A DNA stretch of 64,000 bases from Spirochaetaceae bacterium (GTDB lineage: Bacteria > Spirochaetota > Spirochaetia > Treponematales > Rectinemataceae): assembly GCA_025356015.1 (NCBI GenBank), contig JANXYO010000008.1, positions 1 through 64,000 on the forward strand, in the 5' to 3' direction. The position numbers and the translations under genes are program-made. The first letter of the stretch is position 1; each line of letters opens with the position of its first letter. Below the pieces are notes generated by a model. That model saw only the letters and a program-made list of their open reading frames with translations, was not told where the DNA came from and did no database searches. This document shows, piece after piece, positions 6,485-15,182 of this stretch.

Positions 6485-9484
6485 TCACGGCAGGCGTTTG
6501 GGAAAGTCCATGTCCCTTTCGATCTCGGCGTAGACCACCGGCTGGACGCCCCTTCTTGGATTGAGGGCGAGGTTCATGTTTAGGAGGCCGAGGTTGCGGT
6601 CCTCGGGCATGGCGCTCACCGCCGAGCCGAGGCCGAGCTCGTCGTAGCCGCGGGTGGCGGCTGCGAAGGCTGAGTAGGCCTTGGAGCGAAGGGCGGCGTT
6701 CCCCAGGCGGTTCGCGACGTTGTAGAGGGCGGCCCCGAGGTTGTTGTCGGCCTTCATGAGAAGGGTGACGAGCTCGGCCTGGTGGGAGTCCTCGCGGGGG
6801 ACGGGCGAATCTATGCCCGCGATCTCGTCGCCGATGACCTGCTTCACTTTCCGGAAATAGCCCTCGGCCGCCGACCAGTCCTGGCGCGCGTACAGGGCCG
6901 CGCCGAAGGCGAAGCTCAGGTAGGGGCCCTCGCTGCCGAGCCTGCCGGCCCTGTGGAACTGCTCGAGCGAATCCGCATAACGCGCCGTCTTGTAGAGGAT
7001 GTAGCCGCGCTTGTAGCGCGTGTCCGCCGTGTCGTAGCCGTTCGCCTCGGCCCTCTTGTAGAGCCGCAGGGCCGATTCGAGGTCGGCCCTCTGGCGCAGG
7101 GCCACCTCGGCCAGTCCCGCGTAGGCCTCGGCCGCGAAGGTCTCATGGAAGCGCGCGCCGCGCGGGAGGCGCCTGAGCTCGACTGCGTCCTCGTAGGCGG
7201 AGGCGGCCGCTGTGAAGTCCTCCTCGGCGCCGATCCACTGGCTCTCCGCGATGCGGAAGCGCCCTCGCCATATCAGGCTCTCGATGTACCCTGCGGTCCG
7301 TTTCGCCGTGAGGGCGGGCAGGGCGCGGTAGGTGCTGACCGCGTTGTCGAGGGCCTTGCGCTCCTCGCTCGTCGAGGCGGTGTGGCGGAAGTAGCGGGCG
7401 AGCTCGAAGTGGGCCTCGGGCACCAGGGAGTCCTTCCTGGCGGCCTCCTGGAGGATGGAGTTCACGTCCTCGAGCATGCCCTTGTCCATGAGATATCCGC
7501 CCAGCTCGGCCAGGGAGAGGGCGTCGAGGGGGTTCTTCTTCTCGCCGAGGAAGCGCGCCTTGAGGGGCAGGACTTCCTTGAGGTTGTCGGTCCTGATGAA
7601 GTAGCGCAGCATCCGGCCGAGGTAGAGGTCGTCGCCCCCATAGCGCTGGATGAGGGCGGCGTAGCTCCGCCTCGCCTGCTCGAACCATTTCGGGTCCTCG
7701 TCGGCCCAGTCGAGGTAGATGTCGCCAAGCAGGAGGAGGCCGTCCTTGTTGAAGTAGTCCCAGGAGAGGAGGCGCTCCCTGATCACCTTCACCGCCGAAT
7801 CGTATTTGAGCTGGTCGCGCTCGAGGCGCGCCCAGTCAAGGGCCCCGGCCGATTCCTTCGGGTGGCGGTTGAGGAGGGCCTCGTACTTCTTCTCGGCGAG
7901 GATGTACTGCCGATGGGCGCGATAGGCCTCGGCGTAGCGGTAGTACCAGGCGATGAACTCGTGTTTTCCTGTCGCCCTATCGAAGGTCGCGTCGGCCTCG
8001 CTGTAGCGGTCCTCGGCGATGAGCTGGTAGCCCTGGCGGTACAGGGCGTTCGCCGCGAGCGGGATGTAGATGTAGCGGTAGCACATCCAGCCAAGGAGGG
8101 CGGTGACTGCGAGGACCAAGAAGCCGACCTTGAGGACGGGCAGCACCGTGTGGACGAAGGCATAGCGGAAAGTCCCGCGCTCCGCCTCGATCGAGGCCCC
8201 AGTCTTCTTCTCGTAGCCGCGCGGTATCTGGATGCGCCGCTTTAATATGCGGCCCGCGATGAAGGCGAGATCCTCGAGGGGCATCCCCTCGACCATGCCC
8301 CAAACGATCCTTGAACGCTGGGCCTCCGTCCCCTTCTCGTTCGCGAGGATGTCCTCGACGGCGACCCTGAGGTTCAGGGGATAGGCGAGGAGGTTGTCCT
8401 GGAGGCGGTCGACCTGGCCCTCGGTGAGAGCCACGGGACGGGCCTTTTCCTCTGGCGCGCCGCCGGCGGCCGGTCCCGCGGGCCTGGCCGGGGCCTGCCG
8501 CGGCGGAGGAGCCGCCCCGGGGACCTCGTCGAAGCCGCTCCAGTCCTGGTCGAGGGAAAAGGTCTCCTCGGCAGCGGGAGGAGCCTCGTCGCTCAGTGCG
8601 GCGATTTCCCTCTCGAAGCTCAGGGCAGAGGAGGCGCTCTCGCCGTTCTCAGGCCCGAGGCCTCCGCCCCCCTCCTCGAAACTGAAGGACTCGAAGGAAT
8701 CGAGGGCCCCGCCGAGGGACAGTGCCTCTTCTGCCGGGGGGCTAGGCTCATCATCGCCGAATGAGGCGAGTCCCTCGGCCTCCTGGGTAGGCGCCTCCGA
8801 CTCGGGAGCTTCCTCCGCGAAGCCCATGTCGGGAATCGAGAACTCGTCGGCCCCAGCGGCTGGCTCGGCCCCGCCTTCGGGCGGGGGCGAGAGATCGAAG
8901 GCGTCCAGGTCGGGAAGTTCGAAGCCGGCTCCCTCAGGCTCCGCTGTCGGAGCCTCCTCGAAGGAGAGGAGTTCCTCGGCCTCCCCACCTGCATCCTGGG
9001 GCGGCTCCTCGGAGAATTCCTTGGTCGTGAGGGGCTCGGCCCCGATACCGGCAGCCTCTTCGGCCGGGACCTCGCTCGGGGTGGGAGATTCGTCGAAGGG
9101 GGACAGGTCCCCGAAGGAAGCGAGGTCGAAGGCATCCTCCTCGGCTGTGGGGGCCTCCTGTGGCCCGGAAGGAGGGCTCTCGAGGAGGTCGCCGAAATCG
9201 AGGGCGTCGGCCGGGGCCTCGGATTCTGGGGCGATGTCCCCTGGCGGCGGCTCTTCCTCGGGGAAGGGTTCAAGAAGGGCGCCAAGCTCGGCATCGCTGG
9301 TCTCGCTCTCGAGGGCTCTGCCATCCTCAGCCTCGCCCCCGAGGCTCTCGACCTGGGCAGCTTCCTCGCCCCCGGGGGGCTCGATGACCGGCAGGGCTTC
9401 GCCCCAACGTTCCAGGACTTCTCCCTCGTGAGCGAGCGAGGCGAGATCTTGTTTGAAGCGTTCGATGTCCTGCAGACGGGGCAT
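6485..9484 (-). CDS. flcA: FlcA-like periplasmic flagellar collar TPR protein
   Basis: A 999-residue protein. Residues 1 to about 330 are low-complexity and very acidic (Glu, Ala, Pro, Ser, Phe-Asp repeats). A conserved helical stretch follows (VDRLQDNLLAYPLNLR onward), then one membrane helix at about 448-472. After the membrane come some 500 residues of tetratricopeptide-like repeats, presumably periplasmic. This layout and the opening (MPRLQDIERFKQDLASL) match the spirochaete collar protein FlcA (Borrelia BB0236 type), which builds the collar around the periplasmic flagellar motor. The intracellular acidic domain is larger than I would expect. The start has GGAAGGATCGCC upstream. It is transcribed alone; a TTAATATAGG element lies before the start. 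Confidence 0.7.
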   Translation of the reverse strand: MPRLQDIERFKQDLASLAHEGEVLERWGEALPVIEPPGGEEAAQVESLGGEAEDGRALESETSDAELGALLEPFPEEEPPPGDIAPESEAPADALDFGDLLESPPSGPQEAPTAEEDAFDLASFGDLSPFDESPTPSEVPAEEAAGIGAEPLTTKEFSEEPPQDAGGEAEELLSFEEAPTAEPEGAGFELPDLDAFDLSPPPEGGAEPAAGADEFSIPDMGFAEEAPESEAPTQEAEGLASFGDDEPSPPAEEALSLGGALDSFESFSFEEGGGGLGPENGESASSALSFEREIAALSDEAPPAAEETFSLDQDWSGFDEVPGAAPPPRQAPARPAGPAAGGAPEEKARPVALTEGQVDRLQDNLLAYPLNLRVAVEDILANEKGTEAQRSRIVWGMVEGMPLEDLAFIAGRILKRRIQIPRGYEKKTGASIEAERGTFRYAFVHTVLPVLKVGFLVLAVTALLGWMCYRYIYIPLAANALYRQGYQLIAEDRYSEADATFDRATGKHEFIAWYYRYAEAYRAHRQYILAEKKYEALLNRHPKESAGALDWARLERDQLKYDSAVKVIRERLLSWDYFNKDGLLLLGDIYLDWADEDPKWFEQARRSYAALIQRYGGDDLYLGRMLRYFIRTDNLKEVLPLKARFLGEKKNPLDALSLAELGGYLMDKGMLEDVNSILQEAARKDSLVPEAHFELARYFRHTASTSEERKALDNAVSTYRALPALTAKRTAGYIESLIWRGRFRIAESQWIGAEEDFTAAASAYEDAVELRRLPRGARFHETFAAEAYAGLAEVALRQRADLESALRLYKRAEANGYDTADTRYKRGYILYKTARYADSLEQFHRAGRLGSEGPYLSFAFGAALYARQDWSAAEGYFRKVKQVIGDEIAGIDSPVPREDSHQAELVTLLMKADNNLGAALYNVANRLGNAALRSKAYSAFAAATRGYDELGLGSAVSAMPEDRNLGLLNMNLALNPRRGVQPVVYAEIERDMDFPKRLP

Positions 9485-9580
9485 GGCGATCCTTCCCTAT
9501 ATTAACGGACGATCTGGCGCTTTGTGAAGGAAATCCGCTTGAGCCCGGCATCGGAAGCAGCCGATATTCGGTATATAGCC

Positions 9581-10339
9581 ATGAAAAGACTCATTTTCGC
9601 TGCCTGTCTCTCTGTTGCCGCCCTGCTTTCACTGGCCGCGGCATCTCCGGAATCGGGATCCCCAGAGGCCCCCCAGGGACTCTACAGCCCCTTTCCGGCC
9701 GTGGAGTCCCTGACCCTCCACATGAGGCTCGCCGGCCTGGCAAAGGTCTCAGCCCCCCAAATAATCGAAGGCTTCCTTGTCCTCTCTGCCGCGGGCCCCC
9801 ACAGGTATGTCGGAGCCGCCTTCGCCCACGAGGGTTTCGCCTCCGTGCACTCCTTCAGGAGGAATGCCAGGGGCGTCTTCGTGCTCGCGTATCAGATCCC
9901 CCTGAAGCGCAGCGAGCCCCTCGCGTATCGACTGGTCATCGATGGAGTCTGGACCTGGGACCCGGCCAATCCCCAGCGCCTGATTGACCCCTCCCTCGGC
10001 CTCGCCGTCTCCCTGGCTGCCATCCCCTATATTAGCGACCTCCACCTCGGCGTCTACGAGATCCTCGATCCCAGGGACGGGAGGACGGCGAATTTCATCT
10101 TCCGCGCCGCCCCGGGCGAGCTTGTCACGGTGAGCGGGGATTTCGACAACTGGGACCCCTTCATCCACGAGATGAGCGAAACAGCGCCGGGTGTGTACGA
10201 GCTTTCCCTTCCCCTGACGCCCGGGACCCACCTCTACGGCTTCGTCTACCGCGGTTCCCTTGTCCCCGATCCGCTGAACGTATCCAAGGCCTCGAACCGG
10301 GAGGGCAAGATCGTCTCAGTCCTGGCAGTCGGCCGCTAG
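9581..10339 (+). CDS. Secreted protein with CBM48/AMPK-type glycogen-binding domain
   Basis: A 252-residue protein with a Sec signal peptide (MKRLIFAACLSVAALLSLAAA, cleavage near residue 21) and no clear lipobox. Two beta-rich modules follow. The second, at about 170-235, contains VTVSGDFDNWDPF and GTHLYGFVYRG, the core of the CBM48/isoamylase-N E-set fold that binds alpha-glucans or acts as a structural module. No catalytic domain is present. The first ATG after the divergent promoter region was preferred because the upstream part of the frame would precede the signal peptide. The ligand is unknown. It neighbours the FlcA-like gene, so a role in the envelope is as likely as carbohydrate binding. 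Confidence 0.65.
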   Translation: MKRLIFAACLSVAALLSLAAASPESGSPEAPQGLYSPFPAVESLTLHMRLAGLAKVSAPQIIEGFLVLSAAGPHRYVGAAFAHEGFASVHSFRRNARGVFVLAYQIPLKRSEPLAYRLVIDGVWTWDPANPQRLIDPSLGLAVSLAAIPYISDLHLGVYEILDPRDGRTANFIFRAAPGELVTVSGDFDNWDPFIHEMSETAPGVYELSLPLTPGTHLYGFVYRGSLVPDPLNVSKASNREGKIVSVLAVGR

Positions 10340-10353
10340 GAAGACCAATGCCA

Positions 10354-10374
10354 TCCCCACAGGGGGGCTTTTTC
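10354..10374 (+). terminator. Weak terminator in convergent spacer
   Basis: CCCC and GGGG pair around ACAG, followed by GGCTTTTT. The stem is short, but it sits 15 bases after the stop of the CBM48 gene in a convergent spacer. Confidence 0.4.
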
Positions 10375-10397
10375 TGTCCAGGGCGCTTGGGCCGCCT

Positions 10398-11441
10398 TCA
10401 TGTGCCGTGGCGGACGAGTCCGGCGTCACGGAGCGCTGCGAGTGCGTTTTCGGCCGTCCTTCTCCTGAGCTCCCGTATCGAGTCGACCGAGGCGTAGGCA
10501 CTGTGGTCGGTGAAGACCACGTTGGGGAAGGAGCGGAGGGCTGTCCCCTGGGGAAGGGGTTCGGCGACGAAGACGTCGAGGCCGGCCCCGGCGATGTGGC
10601 CGGAAGCCAGGGAAGCGATGAGGGCCTCCTCGTCGAGCACGGCCCCGCGCGATACGTTCACCAGGCAGGCGCCCTTCTTCATCGAGGCGAGGGCCTCGCT
10701 TCCGATGATCCCGCGGGTCTCGCCCTTGAGCGGAAGATGCACCGAGATCCAGTCGGAATCCCTGAGGAGCTCGTCGAATGAGGCTGGCCGCACGGCGACG
10801 CCCAGGGCCACGGGCGCCCCGCCGAGGGCGGCATCGATGCGCTCACAGCTGATGCGCGGGCTCCAGACGAGTATCTCGCTGAAGCCCAGGCCGAGGGCGA
10901 TCCGGGCCAGGGCCCTTCCCGTCCCGCCGAAGCCGAGGATGCCAAGCCTTGTGCCCGCGAGCCGCCTCCCGAAGGGGACAGTGCCCCAGCCTCCGCCACG
11001 GACAAGGCTGTCGCGCCTCGCTATGCCCCTCGAGAGACAGAGTATGAGGGCGAGTGCGTGCTCCGCCACCTCGGTGTCGCAGTAGCCTGGCACGTTGGCC
11101 ACGACGATCCCGCGCCGGGCCGCGGCCTCCTGGTCGACGTTGTCGAGGCCTATGCCGTAGCGGGCGATGACGCGGCAGCGCTCGAGGGCCTCGATCGCAG
11201 CCGCGTCCGCCGGGGCGAGGTTCACAAGGAGGGCGTGCGCCTCCTTGCCCGCCGCCGCGACGTCTGCCGAGCTCCGGCACTTCGCCACGACCAGGTCGAC
11301 CCCGGCAGCCTCGAGGATGTCCCGCTCGATCAGCGACTCGCCGAAGCGGTCGTCGGTGATGACCGCCAGGGGGCGTCGTGCGCAGGCGGCTGAGCCCGGC
11401 TCCGGCCGCGGGGCTTGGCTGAAGTCCGGGCCTTCGGTCAC
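10398..11441 (-). CDS. D-isomer-specific 2-hydroxyacid dehydrogenase (CtBP-like)
   Basis: A 347-residue NAD-dependent dehydrogenase. The nucleotide-binding motif is GILGFGGTGRAL. Catalytic Arg lies in VNVSRGAVLDE, Glu in GLDVFVAEP and His in FTDHSAYAS. The early segment ARYGIGLDNVD is diagnostic of the phosphoglycerate dehydrogenase/C-terminal-binding-protein group. No ACT domain follows, so it is not a full biosynthetic SerA. It starts with GTG three bases after the stop of the soluble chemoreceptor gene, making it the third gene of a leftward operon. The substrate, some D-2-hydroxy acid or 2-oxo acid, is not evident. Confidence 0.8.
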   Translation of the reverse strand: MTEGPDFSQAPRPEPGSAACARRPLAVITDDRFGESLIERDILEAAGVDLVVAKCRSSADVAAAGKEAHALLVNLAPADAAAIEALERCRVIARYGIGLDNVDQEAAARRGIVVANVPGYCDTEVAEHALALILCLSRGIARRDSLVRGGGWGTVPFGRRLAGTRLGILGFGGTGRALARIALGLGFSEILVWSPRISCERIDAALGGAPVALGVAVRPASFDELLRDSDWISVHLPLKGETRGIIGSEALASMKKGACLVNVSRGAVLDEEALIASLASGHIAGAGLDVFVAEPLPQGTALRSFPNVVFTDHSAYASVDSIRELRRRTAENALAALRDAGLVRHGT

Positions 11442-11444
11442 AGT

Positions 11445-12299
11445 TTAGCGCTCTCCCTTGTCGAGGAGGGTGTCCAGGAAGTCGTGGCTTGTCGACAGGG
11501 CGCTGAACACCGCGTGCGTGTCCTTCACGCTGCCCGAGATGGACTCGAGCGAGGCGAGTCCGTCGGTGAGTGCCTTGGTCTCCTCCTGGATGGCGGTCGA
11601 GATCTCAGAGAGGAAGTGGCCGGCCTCGTCGATGCTGCCTGCGTTCGCCTTGAAGTTGGCGAGGATCTCGGCAAAGGAACTGCGGAAGCGCTCGAGCAGG
11701 TCGATGAAGCCCCGCATGCGCTCGTCGATGACGGCGACCGAGGAGCGGAACTCCCCGATCGTCGAATCGATCTCCTTCGCGAAATCCCCGGTCTGGCCCG
11801 CGAGGGTGCGGACCTCGTTTGCGATGATGCGGAAGCCCTTGCCCACCGATCCGGCCCGCGCGGCCTCGATCGATGCGTTGATCGCGAGGATGTTGGTGCG
11901 GTCGGAGACGTCGCGTATCGCCCCCGTCACGTTCTCGATGCTCTTGGTCTTGCCCTGGAGGTCGCGGAAGAGGCCGTCGATGTGCCGCGCGTCGGAGGCG
12001 GCTCGCTCGAGTTCCTTCATGCGCTCGACCACGTCCGAGTCCATGGTCGAGTTCTCGACGAGGATCCTGGACATCATGCTGTCGATCCTGACCGCGTTGT
12101 CCGAGGTGCTCGCCCCCGTGGCCCTGATCTCCTCGAAGGAGGCGACGATGGTGGAGAGGGCGTCCTCGATCCCCTTCATCGATGAGTCGAGGATGCCCAG
12201 GGATCGCTGGGTCACCGAGGAGAGGACGACGGACTTGTTGTAGCCGACCGCGAATCGGTCGAGGGCGACCTTGTAGTTGGCGAGGATGTCTTCCTGCAT
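11445..12299 (-). CDS. Soluble methyl-accepting chemotaxis protein
   Basis: A 284-residue chemoreceptor without membrane helices or a recognisable input domain. The centre (TNILAINASIEAARAG through FRIIANEVRTLA) is the conserved hairpin tip that contacts CheA and CheW, flanked by long coiled coils. It starts eight bases after the diiron protein gene, which suggests the partner protein supplies the sensing. In Treponema denticola such a cytosolic MCP is encoded beside, and acts with, the oxygen-binding diiron protein ODP. I infer the same here: an oxygen-responsive cytoplasmic receptor feeding CheA. Confidence 0.8.
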   Translation of the reverse strand: MQEDILANYKVALDRFAVGYNKSVVLSSVTQRSLGILDSSMKGIEDALSTIVASFEEIRATGASTSDNAVRIDSMMSRILVENSTMDSDVVERMKELERAASDARHIDGLFRDLQGKTKSIENVTGAIRDVSDRTNILAINASIEAARAGSVGKGFRIIANEVRTLAGQTGDFAKEIDSTIGEFRSSVAVIDERMRGFIDLLERFRSSFAEILANFKANAGSIDEAGHFLSEISTAIQEETKALTDGLASLESISGSVKDTHAVFSALSTSHDFLDTLLDKGER

Positions 12300-12307
12300 A
12301 ATTTGTC

Positions 12308-13084
12308 CTAGACCCGGTACAGCTCGTCGAGCAGGTCGACGCCGCAGCGCAGGGAGGAGAGCCAGGTCAGGAAGTCACCGACGGCCCTTCCCCTGTAGAT
12401 GCCGCCGTGCTGGGGGGCGATCATCTGGGGATCGAGGCGTCTGACGATATCGGTCCATCGGCGCACCACGGAATTCGAGGCCATGTAGCGCTTGTGGAAG
12501 CCCTCGGTGTAGGGGAGGGCCGCGGCGAAATCGTCGATGAAGAGGGTCTCGGCCCCGTCTGGGAAGACGGCTGCCCCGACATCGGCGGAAAAGAGGATCT
12601 TCGCCCTCTCGTCGAAGAGGGACCAGGCGCCAGGGGAGTGCATGAAGTGGGTGGGGACGAAGCTCAGGCGGGCTCCCGAGCCCAGGGTCAGGGCCTTGCC
12701 CGAGTCCTCGATCGCCGTGATCCGGCTCTGGTCGACAAGGCCAAAGTGGGGGATGAACCTCGTCCACAGGCTCGAGATGTAGACCTTGGCCGAGGTGACG
12801 CCGAGCCAGAGGGCGATGCCCGAGGAGACATCGGGGTCCTGGTGGGAGAAGAAGATCCCCTCGATCCTGTCCAAGGAGATATAGCGGCTCGCGCTTGCCA
12901 CGACCTGGGAGAAGAGATGGACCCCGCCCGGATCGAGGAGCCAGCCCCTGTTCTTGTCAACGATCAGGTATTGGAGGGTCTGGACAATGCCCTTGCGGTC
13001 GGCCGGATCTGTGCCTAGCCAGATGAATTTGTGCTCCCCGTCGTCGAAGAGGATCCGTCCATCTATGTCGCCCTTGTCTATCAC
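12308..13084 (-). CDS. Diiron beta-lactamase-fold protein, ODP-like oxygen sensor
   Basis: A 258-residue metallo-beta-lactamase-fold protein of the flavodiiron branch without the flavodoxin domain. Candidate iron ligands are all present: His81, Asp83 and Asp85 in FSHQDPDVSSG, His146 (and His149) in PTHFMHSPGAW, Asp168 in LFSADVG and His226 in APQHGG. The fold and this ligand set fit the spirochaete ODP family, which binds O2 at a diiron site and couples to a soluble chemoreceptor. The receptor gene follows directly. A hydrolase or an FDP-like O2 reductase is the alternative, but no flavin domain is present. It is the first gene of the operon; the divergent GH5 gene shares the upstream region. 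Confidence 0.7.
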   Translation of the reverse strand: MIDKGDIDGRILFDDGEHKFIWLGTDPADRKGIVQTLQYLIVDKNRGWLLDPGGVHLFSQVVASASRYISLDRIEGIFFSHQDPDVSSGIALWLGVTSAKVYISSLWTRFIPHFGLVDQSRITAIEDSGKALTLGSGARLSFVPTHFMHSPGAWSLFDERAKILFSADVGAAVFPDGAETLFIDDFAAALPYTEGFHKRYMASNSVVRRWTDIVRRLDPQMIAPQHGGIYRGRAVGDFLTWLSSLRCGVDLLDELYRV

Positions 13085-13133
13085 TTCTTCCTCCGCTTGT
13101 GCCGCCGCCCTTACGGACGGTCCCTGGCTTCCA

Positions 13134-13163
13134 TTGTCGGCTCTCGGGAACCGGCGCTATAGT
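13134..13163 (+). promoter_or_regulatory. Promoter of the GH5 gene
   Basis: TTGTCG and TATAGT are separated by 18 bases and lie 23 bases before the GH5 start, which has its own GGGGGAG ribosome binding site. The -10 matches the consensus well, the -35 moderately. Confidence 0.55.
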
Positions 13164-13185
13164 CGGTCCGTATAGGGGGAGCCCC

Positions 13186-15150
13186 ATGGAGATAATAGGC
13201 GAGAGGTGGCGTGATACGGAAGGACGGAGGATCGTCTTCCGCGGGGTCAACCTCGGCGGGGACTGCAAGATCCCCACGAGGCCCGATGGCGCGACCCACC
13301 TGAAGGCTGGATTCTACCAGAGAAAAGGCGTCTCCTTCCTCGGAAGGCCCTTCCCCTTGGCCGAGGCCGACGCCCACCTCGGGAGACTCAGGCGCTGGGG
13401 GATGAACTTCCTCAGGCTCCTCGTCACCTGGGAAGCGATCGAGCACGACGGTCCCGGCGTCTACGACCTCGAGTATCTGGACTATCTCGAGGCCCTCGTG
13501 GCCAAGGCCTGCGAGTGGGGCTTCGCCGTCCTCATCGATCCCCACCAGGATGTCTGGAGCCGCTGGACCGGAGGCGACGGGGCCCCGATCTGGACCCTCG
13601 AGGCCGCGGGCTTCGAGCCCGAGCGGCTGCACGGGTCGGGAGCGGCCCTCGTCCATCAGGAGCTTGGTGAGGCCTACCCCCGCATGAAGTGGTTCTCCAA
13701 CGGATCGAGGCTTGGCTGCGCGACCATGTTCAGCCTCTTTTTCGGCGGCGAGACCTTCGCGCCTGGAATCAGGCCATTCGAGGAAACCACGGGACCATCG
13801 ATCCAGGAATTCCTCCAGGGCCACTTTGTGGCTGCGATGTGCGAGGTCGCGCGTCGTGTCGGGCGCTTCGAGGGGGTCCTTGGCTTTGACAGCCTGAACG
13901 AGCCCCTGCCAGGATTCATCGGCCACCGCGACCTCGCCCGGCCCGAGGGCGGGGTGCCGGTTTTCATGCCCGCCATGTCCCCCTGGGACGCCATCCGCGC
14001 CGGGTCTGGCTTTCCTGCCGGAGGCCTGGGCAGCCGGGGACAGGGCTCATGGAAGGACGGCTCGGAGTGCGTCTGGAGACGCGCCGGGGTCTGGGAGCTC
14101 AAGAGGGGCAGGCCGAGCCTCCTCCGCCCAGGGCACTTCCTCTCGGCGGGGGACAGCCAGGTCGACTTTGGCCGCGACTTCCTGCTTCCATTTGCAAGGC
14201 GGTTCATCGCCGGCGTCAGGGAAGCGGCCCAAGGGGGACAGAGCCTGGCAGGGGGACCGGTACGGGGACAGGGCATGGCCCTTTTCATCGAGGGCCCCCC
14301 CGAGGGAGGCCGCCAGCCTTGGGATCCGCGTTCAGACCCTGTCCCCGCCGTGAACGCGACCCACTGGTACGACGTCGTGACCCTCTATCTCAAGCGCTGG
14401 ACCGGCTTCCTCGCATTCGACCCCGAGACCAGCGGGGTCATCGTGGGGCCGCGCCGGGTGAGGCGTTTTTTCCACGCGGCGATCGCGAGGATCGCAGACC
14501 ATGGCCGCAGGGCCATGGGTGGCATCCCCAGCCTGCTCGGCGAGTTCGGTCTGCCCTTTGACATCGACGGCAGGCACGCCTACCCAGGGGGGACGAGGCC
14601 GGGCGATTACAGCAAACACGAGGAGGCCCTGGGCGCCTACTACGACGCGATCGACGCCCAGCTTCTGGACGCTGCCCTGTGGAATTACTGCGCCTCGAAT
14701 TCCCACGAGCGTGGGGATAACTGGAACGGGGAGGACCTCTCGGTCTGGTGCGCCGATGAGGCCTCGGCCTCCCGTCCCGGCGGTCCGAGGTCGGAGACGG
14801 GCTTGCGCGAGGACGCGGGGGGCAGGGCCCTTCGCGGCTTTGTGCGGCCCTTCGCGCGGGCCGTGGCGGGCGAGATCATTGCCATGGGCTTCGACATGAT
14901 CAGCGGGGAATTCTTTCTGCGCTGGCTCTGTGACCCGGCAGTCCCCACCCCAACAGAGATCTTCGTGCCGCGGCTCCAGTATCCCGCGGGCTTCGATGTC
15001 GAGGCCTCGGGGGCCGTCTGGACAGCCGGCGCCAGCTCGGATCTTATCGAGGCGAGGGCCCGGCAAGGGGCAGCGGAATGCGCGCTGCGCATACGTCGCC
15101 GGGCCAGGACCTTGCGGGCGGTCGGCAACAGCCTCGGCATCAAGGATTGA
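13186..15150 (+). CDS. GH5 glycosidase, glucosylceramidase/steryl-glucosidase type
   Basis: A 654-residue family 5 glycoside hydrolase without a signal peptide. The acid/base Glu is in DSLNEPLPG and the nucleophile Glu in LLGEFGLPF. The motif PHQDVWSRWTGGDGAP followed by WTLEAAGF resembles GH5_12 enzymes, which remove glucose from glucosylceramides or sterol glucosides. A C-terminal beta domain occupies roughly the last 120 residues. The absence of a signal suggests that it acts on imported or internal glycolipid. Start chosen at the ATG after GGGGGAG; an open frame extends further upstream without support. galU follows 32 bases downstream on the same strand. Confidence 0.7.
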   Translation: MEIIGERWRDTEGRRIVFRGVNLGGDCKIPTRPDGATHLKAGFYQRKGVSFLGRPFPLAEADAHLGRLRRWGMNFLRLLVTWEAIEHDGPGVYDLEYLDYLEALVAKACEWGFAVLIDPHQDVWSRWTGGDGAPIWTLEAAGFEPERLHGSGAALVHQELGEAYPRMKWFSNGSRLGCATMFSLFFGGETFAPGIRPFEETTGPSIQEFLQGHFVAAMCEVARRVGRFEGVLGFDSLNEPLPGFIGHRDLARPEGGVPVFMPAMSPWDAIRAGSGFPAGGLGSRGQGSWKDGSECVWRRAGVWELKRGRPSLLRPGHFLSAGDSQVDFGRDFLLPFARRFIAGVREAAQGGQSLAGGPVRGQGMALFIEGPPEGGRQPWDPRSDPVPAVNATHWYDVVTLYLKRWTGFLAFDPETSGVIVGPRRVRRFFHAAIARIADHGRRAMGGIPSLLGEFGLPFDIDGRHAYPGGTRPGDYSKHEEALGAYYDAIDAQLLDAALWNYCASNSHERGDNWNGEDLSVWCADEASASRPGGPRSETGLREDAGGRALRGFVRPFARAVAGEIIAMGFDMISGEFFLRWLCDPAVPTPTEIFVPRLQYPAGFDVEASGAVWTAGASSDLIEARARQGAAECALRIRRRARTLRAVGNSLGIKD

Positions 15151-15182
15151 TGGCCCGAGGGCCCTTCGGGTACCATGGCCGC

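Noticed and set aside
6782-9431. Two long plus-strand frames opposite the FlcA-like gene
   Set aside because: They mirror the low-complexity and TPR regions, give Ser/Ala/Gly or Val/Glu-rich translations and have no ribosome binding sites.
10398-11441. Phosphoglycerate dehydrogenase SerA
   Set aside because: The family match is right, but there is no C-terminal regulatory domain and no serC/serB neighbour. The context is chemotaxis, so only the general dehydrogenase call is kept.
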